Below, in pieces: positions 21,632 to 34,396 of a stretch of DNA of 64,000 nt (the first letter of the stretch is position 1; each line of letters begins with the position of its first letter). The DNA is taken from assembly GCA_034770075.1 (NCBI GenBank), contig CM068379.1, positions 27,775,506 through 27,839,505 of the forward strand, written 5' to 3'. The translations under genes and the position numbers were made by a program. Origin of the DNA: Aralia elata (taxonomy: Eukaryota; Streptophyta; Magnoliopsida; Apiales; Araliaceae). The notes beneath the pieces were generated by a model. The model saw nothing but the letters and a program-made list of their open reading frames with translations. It was not told the origin of the DNA and did no database searches.

Positions 21632-24600
21632 TGCTTCAACTGCGGAGCATTGGATCATCAGGCTAGGAATTGCCCAAATAAGAACTCAAGTGGAGGAAAT
21701 GGAGGAAGGGGAAATAACGGTGGAAATCTTACAATTTCTGGACCACCAACTCAGAATCGGCAAACAACAAGGACATTCAACATGACAGTTCAAGACGCGG
21801 TCGTATCTAAGGACTTGGTTTCAGGTATCATTCCGGTCAATGATATATCTGCATACATATTATTTGATTCGGGTGCTACTTGTTCCTTCGTATCACATGA
21901 ATTCTCCCAACGATTACATTTACCTCAAGAAGAATTAGACCATCCTATGAACATAGAAGTGGCGAATAAGGAAATAATTCCCGTTAGCCATATTCATAGG
22001 AATTGTCTTGTAGATATAAGGGGGTATAAGTTACCTGTGGATCTAATTCCAATCCAACTAGGAGAATTTGATGTAATTCTAGGTATGGACTGCTTATTTA
22101 ACCATGGGGCAATGATAGATTGCCAGAAGAAGTGTATAAACCTTCAGACTCCAAATCAGTCTAAGGTAGTGTTCTATGGTAGTAAATCACCTAGGCACTC
22201 GAGTTGTCTGACGATGATGCAAGCTAGGAAATTGTTGAGAAAAGGCTGTATAGGTTATTTGGCCCATATTGTTGATATCCAGAAAGTAGAGACAGAGATG
22301 GGACAAATACCTGTTGTAAGTAAGTTTCCCGATGTGTTTCCGAAGGATTTGCCAAGTCTACCACCAGATAGGGAGATCGAATTTGTTATAGATCTAGTAC
22401 CTGGAATGGCACCGATTTCGAAAGCCCCATACAGAATGGCACTGGTGGAGATGAAGGAGCTGATGGTGCAGTTGCAGGAGTTGTTAGATAAGAAGTATAT
22501 CCAACCTAGTGTGTCTCCTTGGGGAGCACCGGTTTTATTTGTGAAAAAGAAGGACGGATAGATGAGACTTTGTATCGACTATCGGGAGTTGAACAAAGTG
22601 ACGATTAAAAACAAATACCCACTACCTAGGATAGATGATTTGTTTGATTAGTTGAAAGGAGCGAAATATTTTTCCAAAATTGACTTAAGGACGGGTTATC
22701 ACCACTTGAAGGTGAGAACAGAAGATGTACCTAAGACGGCATTCAAGACTCGTTATGGCCATTACGAGTTCCTGGTAATGTCATTCGGGTTAACGAACGC
22801 GCCAGCAGCATTTATGGACATGATGAACCGTGTATTCAAGCAATACTTAGATAAGTTCGTAGTTGTGTTCATAGATGATATTCTGATCTATTCTAAGACT
22901 CAGGAAGATCATGCTGAACATTTAAGAATGGTGTTGGAAGCATTGAGAAAGGAGAAATTATACGCAAAATTCTCGAAGTGTGAATTCTGGTTGGAAAGAG
23001 TTCAATTCCTTGGTCATGTGATTGACAAAGATGGAATCTCCGTGGATCCAGCAAAGGTGGAAGCAGTAATTAATTGGGAGCAACCAAAGATGCCAACAGA
23101 AGTAAGAAGTTTCTTGGGATTGGCAGGCTATTACAGAAGGTTCATTCAGGATTTTTCGAAAATAGCAGGAATTCTGACTAATTTGACGAGGAAGTCGGTA
23201 AAATTTATTTGGACGGAGAAGTGTGAAGAAAGTTTTCAGGAGTTGAAGAAAAGGTTGAGTGAAGCACCAATATTGACTTTACCAGATGATTCGGGGAACT
23301 TCGTAGTTTACAGTGATGCGTCACATAAAGGACTTGGCTGCGTGCTAATGCAACATAGTAAAGTTATTGCGTACGCATCACGGCTGCTGAAAGATTACGA
23401 AAAGGGATATCCTACCCACGATCTGGAATTGGCAGCGGTAGTATTTGCCTTAAAGATATGGAGGCACTATTTATATGGTGTAAAGTGTGAAATATACACG
23501 GACCATAAAAATCTAAAGTATATCTTCACGCAGAAAGAGCTAAATATGCGACAGAGGAGATGGTTGGAGCTGATAAAGGACTACGACTGCGAGATTTTGT
23601 ATCACCCGGGGAAAGCTAACGTGGTAGCAGTTGCACTAAGCAGGAAGGGTATTGATAAATTGGCAATGATAACAGCTCAAGAGGAGTTAATTAAGGATAT
23701 GGCAAGATTGGAGCTCGAGGTAAAGTTTTAAAAGGAATCTGGTGAGAAGTTGTTCGCGATGGAGGCTCGTCCGACTCTATTGGACAAAATAAAAGAAGCA
23801 CAAGGCAGCGATGAGGAATGTGAAAAGGTGAGGAAAAGAATTGTTGATGGGGAGGAGCTTAAGTTCAGTGTGGATGGTGATGGACTGTTGAGGTTTGAGG
23901 AGAGAATTTGGGTGCCAGCGATATCCGAGTTAAAAGAAGAAATATTGCATAAAGCTCATAGTTTGAGTTACTCGGTTCATCCGGGGAGCACAAAGATGTA
24001 TCGGGATCTTCATCAATATTATTGGTGGCCTAACATGAAGAGAAAGGTCGCAGAGTGCGTCAACAGTTGCTTAACATGCCAGAGAGTCAAGGCAGAACAT
24101 CAGAAACCGAGCGGGTTACTTCAACCTCTGGAAATACCGGAGTGGAAATGGGTGCATATCATGATGGACTTTGTGGTAGGACTTCCGACTACACAGAAGG
24201 GTTATGATACAGTATGGGTGATTGTTGATCGATTAACTAAGTCAGCGCACTTTTTACCGATCAAGATCAAATTCAACTTGGATCAGTTGGCAAAACTATA
24301 CATCAAAGAGATTGTCTCCAGACATGGAGTACCGGTATCCATTGTGTCAGATCGCGACCCGCGATTCACAGTAAATTTATGGAAAAGTTTTCAAGAGCGC
24401 ATGGGAACGCAATTGAGGTTGAGCACTACATATCATCCTCAAACAGATGGGCAAAGCGAGAGGACAATTCAAACCCTAGAAGACATGCTGAGAGCGTGTG
24501 TTATGGATTTCAAAGGAAGTTGGGATGACTATCTACCATTGGTGGAGTTTGCGTACAATAACAGTTACCACACAAGCATCGATATGCCACCCTATGAGGC

Positions 24601-25204
24601 TCTGTGTGGAAGAAAGTGCAGAACCCCACTGTGCTGGGATGAAGTAGGGGAACGAGGGCTGCTAGGACCAGAATTAGTACAATAGACTGCAGATATCGTC
24701 AAAATAATACGAGCAAGATTTGTGTCGGCTCAAGATCGACAGAAGAAATATGCTGATCAACACAGGCAGCAGCGAGACCTTGACGTTGGTTCTTATGTCT
24801 TTCTAAAAGTATCTCCCTAGAAAGGGAAAATGAGATTTGGAAAGAAAGGAAAACTAAGCCCGAGGTTTATAGGACCCTTTGAAGTATTGGGACGAGTAGG
24901 TGAAGTAGCTTATGAAATAGCTTTACCTCCGGAGTTGGAGCATGTACACAACGTGTTCCATGTGTCAGTTTTACGATAATACAAGCAGGATTAAAAGCAT
25001 GTGATAGAATATGAACCCATTCAGTTTGAGAAAGATTTAACCTACGAGGAAATTCCTGTTCAAATAATTGATAGGAAAGAGCAAGTTTTACGAAATAAAG
25101 TAATACCTTCTGTTAAGGTAATATGGAGGAACCACAATGCTGACGAAGCTACGTGGGAACTCGAGGAGAAGATGATGAAAAATTACCTTAATCTTTTTGT
25201 ATAG
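21632..25204 (+). pseudogene. chromovirus pol (protease, RT, RNase H, integrase, chromodomain) with in-frame stops
   Basis: The frame is continuous with the second half of gag. Protease active site DSGATCSF is at 21866. RT has WGAPVLFVKKKDG (22518) and FIDD (22868). RNase H has YSDASHKG, HDLELAA and YTDHK, but the last catalytic Asp of VVADALSRK is Val (VVAVALSRK, about 23630). The integrase HHCC finger is at about 23950-24090, followed by MDFVVGLP, VSDRDPRF and HPQTDGQSERT. The chromodomain is at 25001-25204 (VQIIDRKEQ...DEATWELEEKM) and would target integration to modified histones. Stops lie at 22559, 22649, 23729, 24683, 24818, 24977 and 24992. Several fit CAG-to-TAG or TGG-to-TAG changes. 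No frameshift was found between 21041 and 25204. Confidence 0.9.
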
Positions 25205-25236
25205 CTTTGTGGTGATTCCGGGGATGGAATCCTAAT

Positions 25237-25249
25237 AAGGGAGGGTGAA
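25237..25249 (+). other. polypurine tract of the plus-strand chromovirus
   Basis: AAGGGAGGGTGAA directly before the LTR start TGTAATACCCGG. Confidence 0.85.
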
Positions 25250-25552
25250 TGTAATACCCGGGATCATTATGTAATTTAATGAATTTAATAAATTGAATTT
25301 ATGTGAATCTATTGAGTGATTTTAATAAATATATATTGTATTGAGTTATATGATGAGATGTATATAGATAGTTGGTTTGGTTTAATTTAATTATTTGAAT
25401 TTAATTAGGTAGTTAACAATTTTATTAAATGCAAGGAATGGAGTTAAAACTCAAATTTGAGTTCGGAATGGAATTTGAAGACGCGGACTGAATATTTGAG
25501 TCCGGAACGTCGAAATTAGTAAGTATGGACTGTAAGCACAAAATGTGTCGGG

Positions 25553-25603
25553 TTGACTTTTTGGTCAAAGTCAACCGGTTGACTTTTTCGGGTAAAAAGT
25601 CAA
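25553..25603. promoter_or_regulatory. cluster of W-box cores in LTR U3
   Basis: Five TTGAC cores (either strand) lie at 25553, 25564, 25570, 25579 and 25599. Two are arranged as the 14-bp perfect palindrome GTCAACCGGTTGAC. GGTTGACTTT and AAAGTCAACC form 10-bp hairpin arms. TTGAC is the core of the W box bound by WRKY transcription factors; binding here is inferred. Confidence 0.5.
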
Positions 25604-26591
25604 ATTTGAATTTCGGAAGCAAATTTGACAAAACGAATACTTCCACGACGTTCAGAACGTCAATTTTAGTAGGAAGCGACTATAGTATCAAAAATGTGGA
25701 TTTTGGAGGGCAAAAATGGTCAAATGGCTTATTAATTGATTAATGGATTAAAATAATCTTTTATTTTAGTAAACTTGCATCAGCTGATTTGAGGGGTTCA
25801 TGTTTCTATCAAATTGGGACTAAATAAGGGGTTATACGGTTGGTTTATCAGGAAATCAAAAAGGGAGGGAGTTACAACTTGCTTAACTCACCAAAACCCT
25901 TCCAATTCATAACCTCTCTCTCTCCTTTAATCCAATAAAACTGATATGGGTAATGCAAAAGGGCTGATATCTGATGAATTCAGAGCCAGTATTGTGAAGG
26001 GGTTCAAGAATTATATATACTCCTTCTCTAGTATCATTCCCTTTTGGCTAGAATTTCATTTAGAGAGAAAATTGAGAGCAAGAGTGAGAGAGAGTGAGAA
26101 ATTGAATGGTTTCTGGGGTTGTAGAGAATCAAGTGATCAAAGCAGAGGGGTTAAGAAGTCTAATGCACTAAGAAATTCCATCCAAGAGGTAATTTTTAAA
26201 CCCATTTCATTTTCTTTAGTAAAATAGTGAGATATGTATGAATAAGCATGCTAATTGATTTGTTTGAGTCGCGTTGCCATGTTGATAATTGGTGATGGTA
26301 GTCTATTAAAGCATGAAATTCTAAGTCTAATTATGCCTTATATGCTCTGAATTCAGTCAAGAGGTGCTAAATATGTTCAAATTGGTTAATTTGCTTAAAT
26401 GAGATTAATTTGTGATAAAGTTGAGTTTAGAGGCTCTAAATTTGCTAATGGAGTTGTTGGTGTTATTAAGATAGTTAAGTACTCAAATTATGTTGCTTTG
26501 GGTAAGTTCATAATGTCTGGGTGTGTTCAAATTGGGATTGCATAGGTTATTAGAAATTTGGTTCACAGCAGGCTGTAGAATCCGTGACTGA

Positions 26592-26642
26592 GTACCAGCG
26601 CGGCCGCGCTGGTACCAAGGTCAATCAGGGCGCGGTCGCGCC
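26592..26642. repeat. two GC-rich palindromes in the 3' LTR
   Basis: 26592-26615 is a 24-bp perfect palindrome centred on GCGGCCGC with arms starting GTACCAGCGC. 26629-26642 has arms GGCGCG and CGCGCC. The surrounding LTR is AT-rich. Confidence 0.85.
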
Positions 26643-26889
26643 GCACCAGAATCAAACATTAAATTTCCTTCTACTTGCTCAGCCTTTCGAACTCAACTTA
26701 ATCTTGTATAATGAGCATGAAGAAGTCTTATATATGTATTAAGATGTACTACGATTATGTTATCACAAAATTAAATCATAAGCCATGATTTGGTAAATTT
26801 TTTAAGAAAAATTATCTTGAATTTAAGAAATGATTTATTAAATGTCGAATGCATGGACTTAGATTAGTTTTAAGCTTTCATATTAGTAT

Positions 26890-27478
26890 GTATATTATTA
26901 TTATTTTAATTCCTAAAAGGGTTTGGAAATTAATTAATAAAAGTACTCTCATAAATTCCTAATTGGATTAAAAGTTTAATTAATTAAAAGATTTTAATTA
27001 AGACAATTAACCTAATCCTAAATAGTTTAGGAGGGTTACCTATATCTATAAATAAGAGGAGTCTTATCATAGATTGGGGTTACACACTCTTGCATTAGAA
27101 TTGTGGAGAGTACTTGCAATTTTTATAGAGATAGAAACTAGGTTTTACCAACACCCATCTTCTTGAACAAGTATTATTCCTTGGTGGATCACCTCTAAAG
27201 GCCAAACACTTAGGTGGCTTACGTTGATCAAAGGAAGGAATTTTATCAGTTGAATTCAAGGAGAACGCGAAGAAATTGGAGGTGAACTTGTAGCCGAGGA
27301 AGCTTTGATTCACAGGGGTATAATTCTCTATTTCTATCTCTTTCATTAATTGATAATTGAACACAAGGAAAGATCATGGTGATGGTTTGTATTAAAATTT
27401 TAAAATCCGTTTTATCGTGCTTCCACTCTATATATGTAATTTGATTGCATGCTTGCATATTATATAAACCTAACACTT
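26890..27478 (-). repeat. LTR fragment, ~1.8-kb LTR family (copy 1)
   Basis: It matches 32460-33009 plus 44355-44410, the right part of the interrupted solo LTR. The right end is ...CCTAACA at about 27478. To its right the minus strand is purine-rich (AGATAAGGTGAGAAG), so it could be the 3' LTR of the minus-strand element whose gene ends at about 27540. A TATAAATA word on the plus strand (about 27044) argues the other way, so orientation is uncertain. The left part of the LTR is missing. Confidence 0.6.
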
Positions 27479-27539
27479 CTCACCTTATCTTCTAGACTTT
27501 TACTACTCCCCCTTGCTACAGCTGCTTACTTACTTACTT

Positions 27540-28031
27540 ACTTCTCCCCCTTTTTGTCATTATTATCCCATTGTACGAGCAAGAAGGAGGCATTCCAGTA
27601 TTAGTTGTCACAGTTTGGATTGTGTTTGAAAGTAGTGCTGGGGTCACAGATTTGGGCTGCTATAATATTTGCAAAGTTCTGACTTTGATGCTGAATAAAT
27701 TAGAAATAGTACTGTTGTTTTTGAATTATTCTTAAAAATTCATCTTCCATGAGAGAATCTTCTAAGAGCAGATTTACAGGTATGGCAATAGTGGGCTGAA
27801 AAGTTTGGGATGAGGATGGAATATCTGGGAGGTTAGGAAAAGTGAATTCTGAATTCTGTATAGGGGATGAAAAGGGAATGGATATATGAGTTTGTGTTTG
27901 GGACAAAGTGTTATTATCATGATTCATATAGTTTTGGGACTCTACGACTAGAGAGATAGTATTTTGATCAATGATCGCATAGTGTTGAGACTCTACGAAC
28001 AGAGAGTTGGAGTAAGTATTGAAAGTAGTAT
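27540..28031 (-). pseudogene. 3' part of a split element gene (C-terminus)
   Basis: The minus-strand frame continues the gene at 44411-46722 after a nested insertion. The first codons here are in frame with the last codons there when one copy of the AGTAT target duplication is removed. It encodes a Ser/Thr/Asn/Gln-rich stretch with two tandem ~17-residue units (FVESQHYAIIDQNTIS and VVESQNYMNHDNNTLS), then EDEFLRIIQKQQYYF, a stop at 27698-27700, and further readable sequence. A motif like NDKKGEK lies near 27545, as in the 3' coding ends of several plant retroelements. The function is unknown. Confidence 0.6.
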
Positions 28032-28381
28032 GCACACAAGCTAATCATATTAGATATGATGTAGCATATACTTTGTAATCTTATTCATTTATTAATAAAA
28101 GAATTGATTTTCTTAAAAGACATTTTATATTATGTACATAGTGATGTTATATTAAATGTGATAAACCCATAGTTTTGAACAATGCTTTTAGAATCATGAT
28201 AGTGATAATGCTAATGAGATCTAAATTCTAGATAGCTCACAAACTAAAATTTTTCCTAATCGTTGGATTACTAAAAAGGGGATTAGTGAATCCGGATAGA
28301 TTAGCACATACGTTGCTTGCTCTTAAGAAGAGGATGATTGATCTGATAATCATTTGTGTGGAGACACTAAAGCAAGTATGT

Positions 28382-28386
28382 AGGTG
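28382..28386 (+). repeat. target-site duplication AGGTG, left
   Basis: AGGTG precedes the solo LTR; the second copy is at 31608-31612. Confidence 0.9.
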
Positions 28387-31300
28387 TGTGACGCCCCCAA
28401 ATCCGGGTCACCCGAACCGCAAACCTGGTTCGTCACTATCTCATACCTGCATCAAACTATTGATAACTTACAGCGGAAATAAAGGAATACTTACATTGAT
28501 ATAACATAAATATCCCTGTCCCAAGTCTCGAAACCAAAACTTCTACAAATCATAACTTAATACATAAGGGTAATTAAGTCTTAATACATCACAAAAGTCA
28601 ACGAGTCTTAATACATAATCAAAATGGTGATCTTAATGGTACAAAGCTAATCCGTAGCTTTGCCTTTGCCTTTATCCTTCCCAAAACTTTCACCACGAGC
28701 TCCACTAACTGAAATATTTTAAGGAAAGCAAGGGTGAGCAACAAATTTGCTCAGCAAGTATAATAACAATAATCGTGAATCATCAAATGAATACTTTATA
28801 GCTTACAAGAATCAAGAGAATAAAAGATAGCTCAAGAATCTGCATAATCTCAACGAATGACCTCATTAACACAATTGTAGGGCCTCTAAGGACCGAATGA
28901 TTTCAATGTTTCCAAATGGAGGAAATATTCTATACTGAGTGGTCATCTTGACACTGAACTTTTACTAGAATCACCAGAAAATTCATCCGATAATCCAACA
29001 TACTAATACAATAGGTGATCAACCTAATGTACCCGGTGTTATGCATAACCCCTTTAACATACTGTTCGCGCGCGTGTCGGTCTCCCGACATACATACTGT
29101 TTCCCCTGCTAAGAGGGTTGTTCATCTCAGCTTTACATAGGAATCCAAACCAAACAATTTGATTGGATAGCTTTACTTAACAACAATGATGATTAAACAT
29201 ACGTCTAGTCGAAACAAGTGGCGTAAACTATTTCCTTAAACAGTTCATAAATGAAGAACTAAACGTCTCACAGTCCACAACAGATAATGAATTCAAATAT
29301 ACAAGCGGTGAATATCAATAATTTATCTTTGATGTGGAGTAATTGACAAAAATTAGTCCACCAATATAATTGAAGGTAATAACTCGATTTGAGTCATGAA
29401 ACTTGCAACAATGTACCTGTTTGCACGAAATAAAAGTAGTGCGTAAGGTTTAAAAACTTGCCCAACACAAGGGTTAGACAAGGGTTAAAGAAGAACTTGC
29501 CTGAAGCGCTGCTACAATATTACAACACACGCTCCTTAATATCCTACACATGTAAATATATATTCACATAACAATTAGTCACATAAAGACTAGGTTCAAA
29601 ACAGACGTTGCATCATTAAAACACGTTGATTACCCTACGACTACCCAGTCGGGGGTCCAGAAATTTGAGAAATAATTAAGCATTTAGGGTTTAACAGAAT
29701 ATGCTTAGTTAACCTGTCTAATCATTTAATCCAAGGAAAAATATAAGTGTTGGACCCATTGAAAAGGTTTCATTAGGTCAGACCCGACTTGACCCGCCTG
29801 ACCGACCCAACCTGGCCCAAACACGGAGCTGGCGCTGCGGCGCCGAGCCCAAGCACTGGACCTCACGCTGTGGCGTGAGTCTCGTGTCATCTCCATGACC
29901 GGGCTTCACGCTGCGGCGTGAGCCTTAAAGCTTGGGCCTCACGCTGCGGCGCGAGTCCCGATTTTTCCCCACTTGCCCCTCGCTGCAGCGTGTTGCAGGG
30001 CATATGGGTGGCGCTGCGGCGCCATTCTGCAGTAGCCGGATTCTGGGTTTGTTTCCAGAATGCGACTCCGACCTCCGGCCACTCCAACCTCCATAACTCC
30101 TTCAATACACAAGCAAATTGGTCCAATCCGGACTCTATGGACTCCTGACTCATGGGGCTACAACATATCAAAAATGCAGAGCTACCCATTAACATTAACA
30201 TGGTCAAATCTAAAGCCAAAGTGTAAAGTTCATACTCTGTTCTTCGAGTTCTTGACAAGTTTTACGAAAATCATTCCTACGAACTCGTTTTAACTCCTTT
30301 TTACTCCATTCCAATTGGGTTAGCTTCGTAACCCATGGAACTACAACACCATAGCAACAAATAAAATTAACAAACACGAAATCTAGTATTTATAATCCTC
30401 TAAAAAGTCCAAATGTCCAAAAGTCCATTGTTCTTCATGTTCTTCATCCTCCTTAAGCATAGGTACGGATTTCTTCTATTTTTGTTCCACTTTGATGTTA
30501 TTAATGGCTTCTATAGTCTCTTAACAATATATATAAACATCTAGAACAAGCAAAAACATCCAGAATCGCTAGAAAATCAATCCACAAGCTCAAGAGCTCA
30601 AAAACTAAGAAAACTTGAAAATCTTTACAAGAAATCGAATGGAATGGATTTTGTTGGTGTTTACCTTTGTAAATCCTTCCTAGATGATTTAGAAGCTTGC
30701 TAGGCTTGCTTGGCTCGAGTTCTTCTTGCTTGGGCTCTCTTCTTCTTCCACCCGTGCCTTCTTCTTCCTCCTTCCTTTTTCCGGCGAGTCTTCTTCTTTT
30801 CCGGCGACTTTTCCGGCGGCCTTCTCCTTCTTTCTTCTTCCTCTTTGCAGCTCTCTCTCACTCTCTATTTCTCTCTCTCTCTCTATCAGCTGATGGTTTA
30901 GGGAAGGAATGAGAGTTTGAATGATTTGGGAGAGTAGAGGAGTGAATTTAGGAGAAGTGGAAGAAAAAAATGAAAATGGGGTTGGTTGCTCAAGGAGCTT
31001 GCCGGCAACCTCCCCCCTTGCTCAATTTTGATTGGTCCAAATTTGGGGGTTAGTTCCCTCTTGGAGTAACAAGCCAAAATAAATACCCAAATACACAAAA
31101 ATATATCCGAAAACTCCCACTTTTGTACAAAAACTGGTAAATAACTCTACCCAAAATTAAACTGGGTACCCCCATAAATTATTGGGACATATAAAAATAA
31201 TTATTACGGGGTTTGCCCATTTATTCGGAACAGCCTTACCATATGTTTCGGATACCGAATAAAACACGAACGGGCTCAAAACGAAAATTCGCCACTTGGA

Positions 31301-31607
31301 AAAATTATTCGTACGCATATACATATTTATGAAATTTATTAAAGTCGAAAAAGATGCAAAAAAATATTATGGCGTGAATAGCGCCTCGATAAACGTACCC
31401 CGTGAATAGTGAATTTGCGATTTTTCGCGAAGTCAAAGTATTCACCCTAATGACACTACAACACATAAAATTCAATACAAGCACACATATTAGGTTATCA
31501 CACAACTTTTAAGCGCATAACACATAATAATATACATAAAAATACAAATTCATTTCATTCATACATAAACTCGGGTTACAAGGAAATTAAAATTCTCGAT
31601 CGTTACA
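28387..31607 (-). mobile_element. complete solo LTR of a chromovirus, 3.2 kb
   Basis: It begins TGTGACGCCCCCAAATCC and ends ...GATCGTTACA; both match chromovirus LTR ends read on the minus strand. It is flanked by a perfect 5-bp duplication AGGTG (28382-28386 and 31608-31612). No internal region is present. Its interior contains six GC palindromes (29831-30023) and a CT-rich microsatellite (about 30845-30890). The ORFs at 29887-30293 and 30697-30912 come from the GC-rich and CT-rich stretches and show no motif. Confidence 0.9.
29831..30023. repeat. cluster of six GC mini-palindromes
   Basis: Imperfect or perfect palindromes lie at 29831-29844 (GGCGCTGCGGCGCC), 29862-29879, 29905-29922, 29938-29955 (variants of CTCACGCTGCGGCGTGAG), 29981-29990 (CGCTGCAGCG) and 30010-30023 (GGCGCTGCGGCGCC). 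All share a CGCTGCGGCG-like core. Confidence 0.85.
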
Positions 31608-33004
31608 AGGTGCTTATTGGAGAATAAGTTCACTAAACGTGGCTCACTAAGGAATACCTAATGGAGTTTTACTCGCCTGTCAATAGGAATTCCTCTAGTG
31701 ATAGTAGTACAAGTGATCCTTGGACTTGAGATCATCATAGTATCTTGTATATGATGAGTTATACTTTGATATATCCCTTAAAACCTTTGGGGTATATCAA
31801 AGGGTATGATTGGGTATAATAAGTTGTGCATGGTGATAGGTGAATGATCAACAAAGAATCTACCACGTCTAGTAAAATATGTGAATGTCCCATGTGATTC
31901 GATAAATGACAACTCAGTAGTCCTTGGCCAAGGCAGAATGAAATTAGAAAGGAGTTTCTAATTAGCATTATTTAGAGTTGTGCATTTGGGAATCGAAATA
32001 CATATAATTAAATAAAATAAGACTTGACAGTAAATCCATGTCTTATATTTAATTGGGACATTGTATGGTAGAAGGATTGAATTGTACGGTAACTATTCAC
32101 TGAAAGGTTCTTTTGTGATTAATGTTGAAATCTATATTATCTAGAAAGTCGTTAATCGCTAAGCGGGCTTACCCTTATTGTAAAATAAATATTATTTATT
32201 TAAATAAATTAAATAGTTTAATTTATTTATTTAAATAAGATTAGAATTGTTCTAATTGATTTATTCACAACCGGTTTAATATGGAGAACCTAAAGGGTCA
32301 CACCGCAAAAGAAAAATATTTATTTAAGAAGTAAATGGCATAATTGTAATAATAAGTTAAGTGTATTTAATTTAATCTATGGAGATAGAATAAAGTAAAT
32401 AACTTAATATTTATTATTTAATATTTTGGAAATATTAAATATAAATTAATAAGAGGAGTCTTATTATTATTATTACTATTACTATTATTTGATTCCTAAT
32501 AGGGATTGGGAATTAATTAATAGAAGTACTCTCACATGAATTCCTAATTGGATTAGGAGCATAATTAATTAAAGGAGTTTAATTATAATTAAAACCCTAA
32601 TCCTAAATAGTTTAGGGAAGGGTTATTCCTACATCTATAAATAAGAGGAGTCTTATCATAGATTAGGGTTACACACTCTTGCATTAGATTGTGGAGAGTA
32701 CTTGCAATTTCTATAGAGATAGAAACTAGGGTTTTGCCAATACCCAACTTCTTGAATACTTATTCTTCCCAGGTGGATCACCTCTAGAGGCCAAACACTT
32801 GGGTGGCTAACGTTGATCAAAGGAAGGAATCTCATCGGTGGAATTCAAGGAAAACACGAAGGACTAGGAGTTGAACTTGTACCCGAGGAAGCTTTGATCT
32901 ACGAGGGTATAATTCTTATTCTCTTTCTCTTTCGTTTATATCGTTAATTGAGCACATGGATTGATCATGATGATGGTTTGTATAAAATTTTAAAATCCGT
33001 TTTA

Positions 33005-33009
33005 TCACG
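33005..33009 (+). repeat. target-site duplication TCACG, left
   Basis: TCACG precedes the Athila element; the second copy is at 44350-44354. Confidence 0.93.
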
Positions 33010-34255
33010 TGATGAGTAGGTTTCATATCTACGAATCTAGCACTTTTGAGCTTAATTTATTGTTATTCTTGAGTATTTTTATTATCATTTTATTCGTTTT
33101 TGTGTTTATTTTATGTAGGATGGAATTGAAGGGGTATCAAAGTCTTTTCGGGTGGAGAATAATGCATAATAAAGATTAATGGGAATTGAACTTGAAGCGG
33201 AGGGCATTTTTGTGATTCTGGACCGAGCGCCGGGGCGCTGGAATTGCTCTTGGACGAGCGCCGGGGCGTTGGAAGCAGAAGAATGAAAGCTTTGTGCAGC
33301 TGTGACATAAAAAAGAAGCCAATTAGGAATGGGAGAAGGGTTTTTAACTTATATAAATAGGGAAATAATTGAGGATAGGAGACACAAAGAATTTTTACTG
33401 AAGACTAGGAGAGCACTTGAAGGGATTGCAACTGGAGATTGAAGATTGGAGGCTTTTATTGAGATTTTATTCTTCTCATCTATTTGTAATTTGATTTAAG
33501 ATGTTTTTTATGGGATACTTGGTTTTAATTTTCATCATGAACTAACTTTTAAATTAAGGCTACAATTAAACCATTATTGATTATGGATTAATTATTTATT
33601 TAATTCCAATTATTATTTCATTATCGAGTTGTCTGTCATATCTGTATTAATTAATTAATTGGCTGGCCAACAATTAGCGGGATACTCTAGGTGAATTCCG
33701 GAGATGAAATCTAGGGTTAGATCATGATATGATAGCATGTATTCTTAATTATTTGCACGGGATGAATAATTAGGGTTGTGAAGTGAATAGGAATATCTCT
33801 TCGCTGCATGTAACTTTTGGGAATTGGTACTTAATGAATTTGATTCCTTTGTTTTGCATAGGAATATCGCATAATTAATTGAGTTAGGTAATTTTATTTG
33901 ATCACTTGGAAAAGGGCTTATAAATAAAGTTGAATTCCTGTTAACAGCTTGGATGAATGAGATAATTGGATAGATTGGATGTAATAATTCATATGACATA
34001 ATCGGGGATATTGTGGTCTTAAGTCTTAATCATTTGAAATTCACCCTTTGTGTTAGATAATTTACTTAGTTAACTTTATTAGTCAAATCATTATTGAAAT
34101 TGTGATCGTTTAAATAGAAACTGAATTGGTATAAAACTAGTAGTTGGAGTTTATTTAACTGGATTCCTTGTGGGTTCGACACTTGTTACTTATTCTATAT
34201 TACTTGTTGATTGTGTGCACTTGCGCGTAATTGATTGAATCTGAAATCGATAACA
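33010..34255 (+). repeat. Athila 5' LTR
   Basis: 1,246 bp, TGATGAG...GATAACA. It contains two GC palindromes, 33226-33239 (AGCGCCGGGGCGCT) and 33257-33270. The minus-strand ORFs inside it recur in the 3' LTR only because the LTRs are copies. Confidence 0.95.
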
Positions 34256-34261
34256 AGTTTT

Positions 34262-34279
34262 TGGCGCCGTTGCCGAGGA
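34262..34279 (+). other. Athila primer-binding site (tRNA-Asp type)
   Basis: TGGCGCCGTTGCCGAGGA, six bases after the LTR end. The usual Athila sequence is TGGCGCCGTTGCCGGGGA. Confidence 0.85.
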
Positions 34280-34396
34280 ACTCTTTGTTTAAATATTAAT
34301 TCCATATTAGTTACAATTGATTCAGTTTTAATTTAAACATTTTCTTTTTATTTTTAACTCTTCTTATTTTGTTTCTTCTTTCCGCAAGTAGCTCAT

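Larger units (their letters stand above)
17951..26889 (+). mobile_element. Ty3/gypsy chromovirus (Tekay-like) with extra upstream ORF, plus strand
   Basis: The order is: a 5' LTR tail ending at 19336, a leader with two primer-binding-site motifs, an extra coiled-coil ORF (19701-20411), gag, protease, RT, RNase H, integrase, chromodomain, polypurine tract (25237-25249), and a 3' LTR starting at 25250 and cut at about 26889. The two LTR pieces cover different parts of the LTR, so they cannot be compared to date the insertion. One frameshift and nine in-frame stops break gag-pol. Confidence 0.85.
25250..26889 (+). repeat. 3' LTR of the plus-strand chromovirus (5' portion only)
   Basis: It starts TGTAATACCCGGGATC. 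It contains a dense cluster of TTGAC/GTCAA words at 25553-25603 and two GC palindromes at 26592-26642. It lacks the expected end GGCGTCACA: at about 26890 the sequence becomes a different LTR family. The ORF at 25946-26227 shows no motif. Confidence 0.8.

Noticed and set aside
30697..30912. Ser/Leu/Phe-rich ORF resembling a secreted protein
   Set aside because: Produced by a CT-rich microsatellite inside a solo LTR; alternative frames give equally long ORFs.
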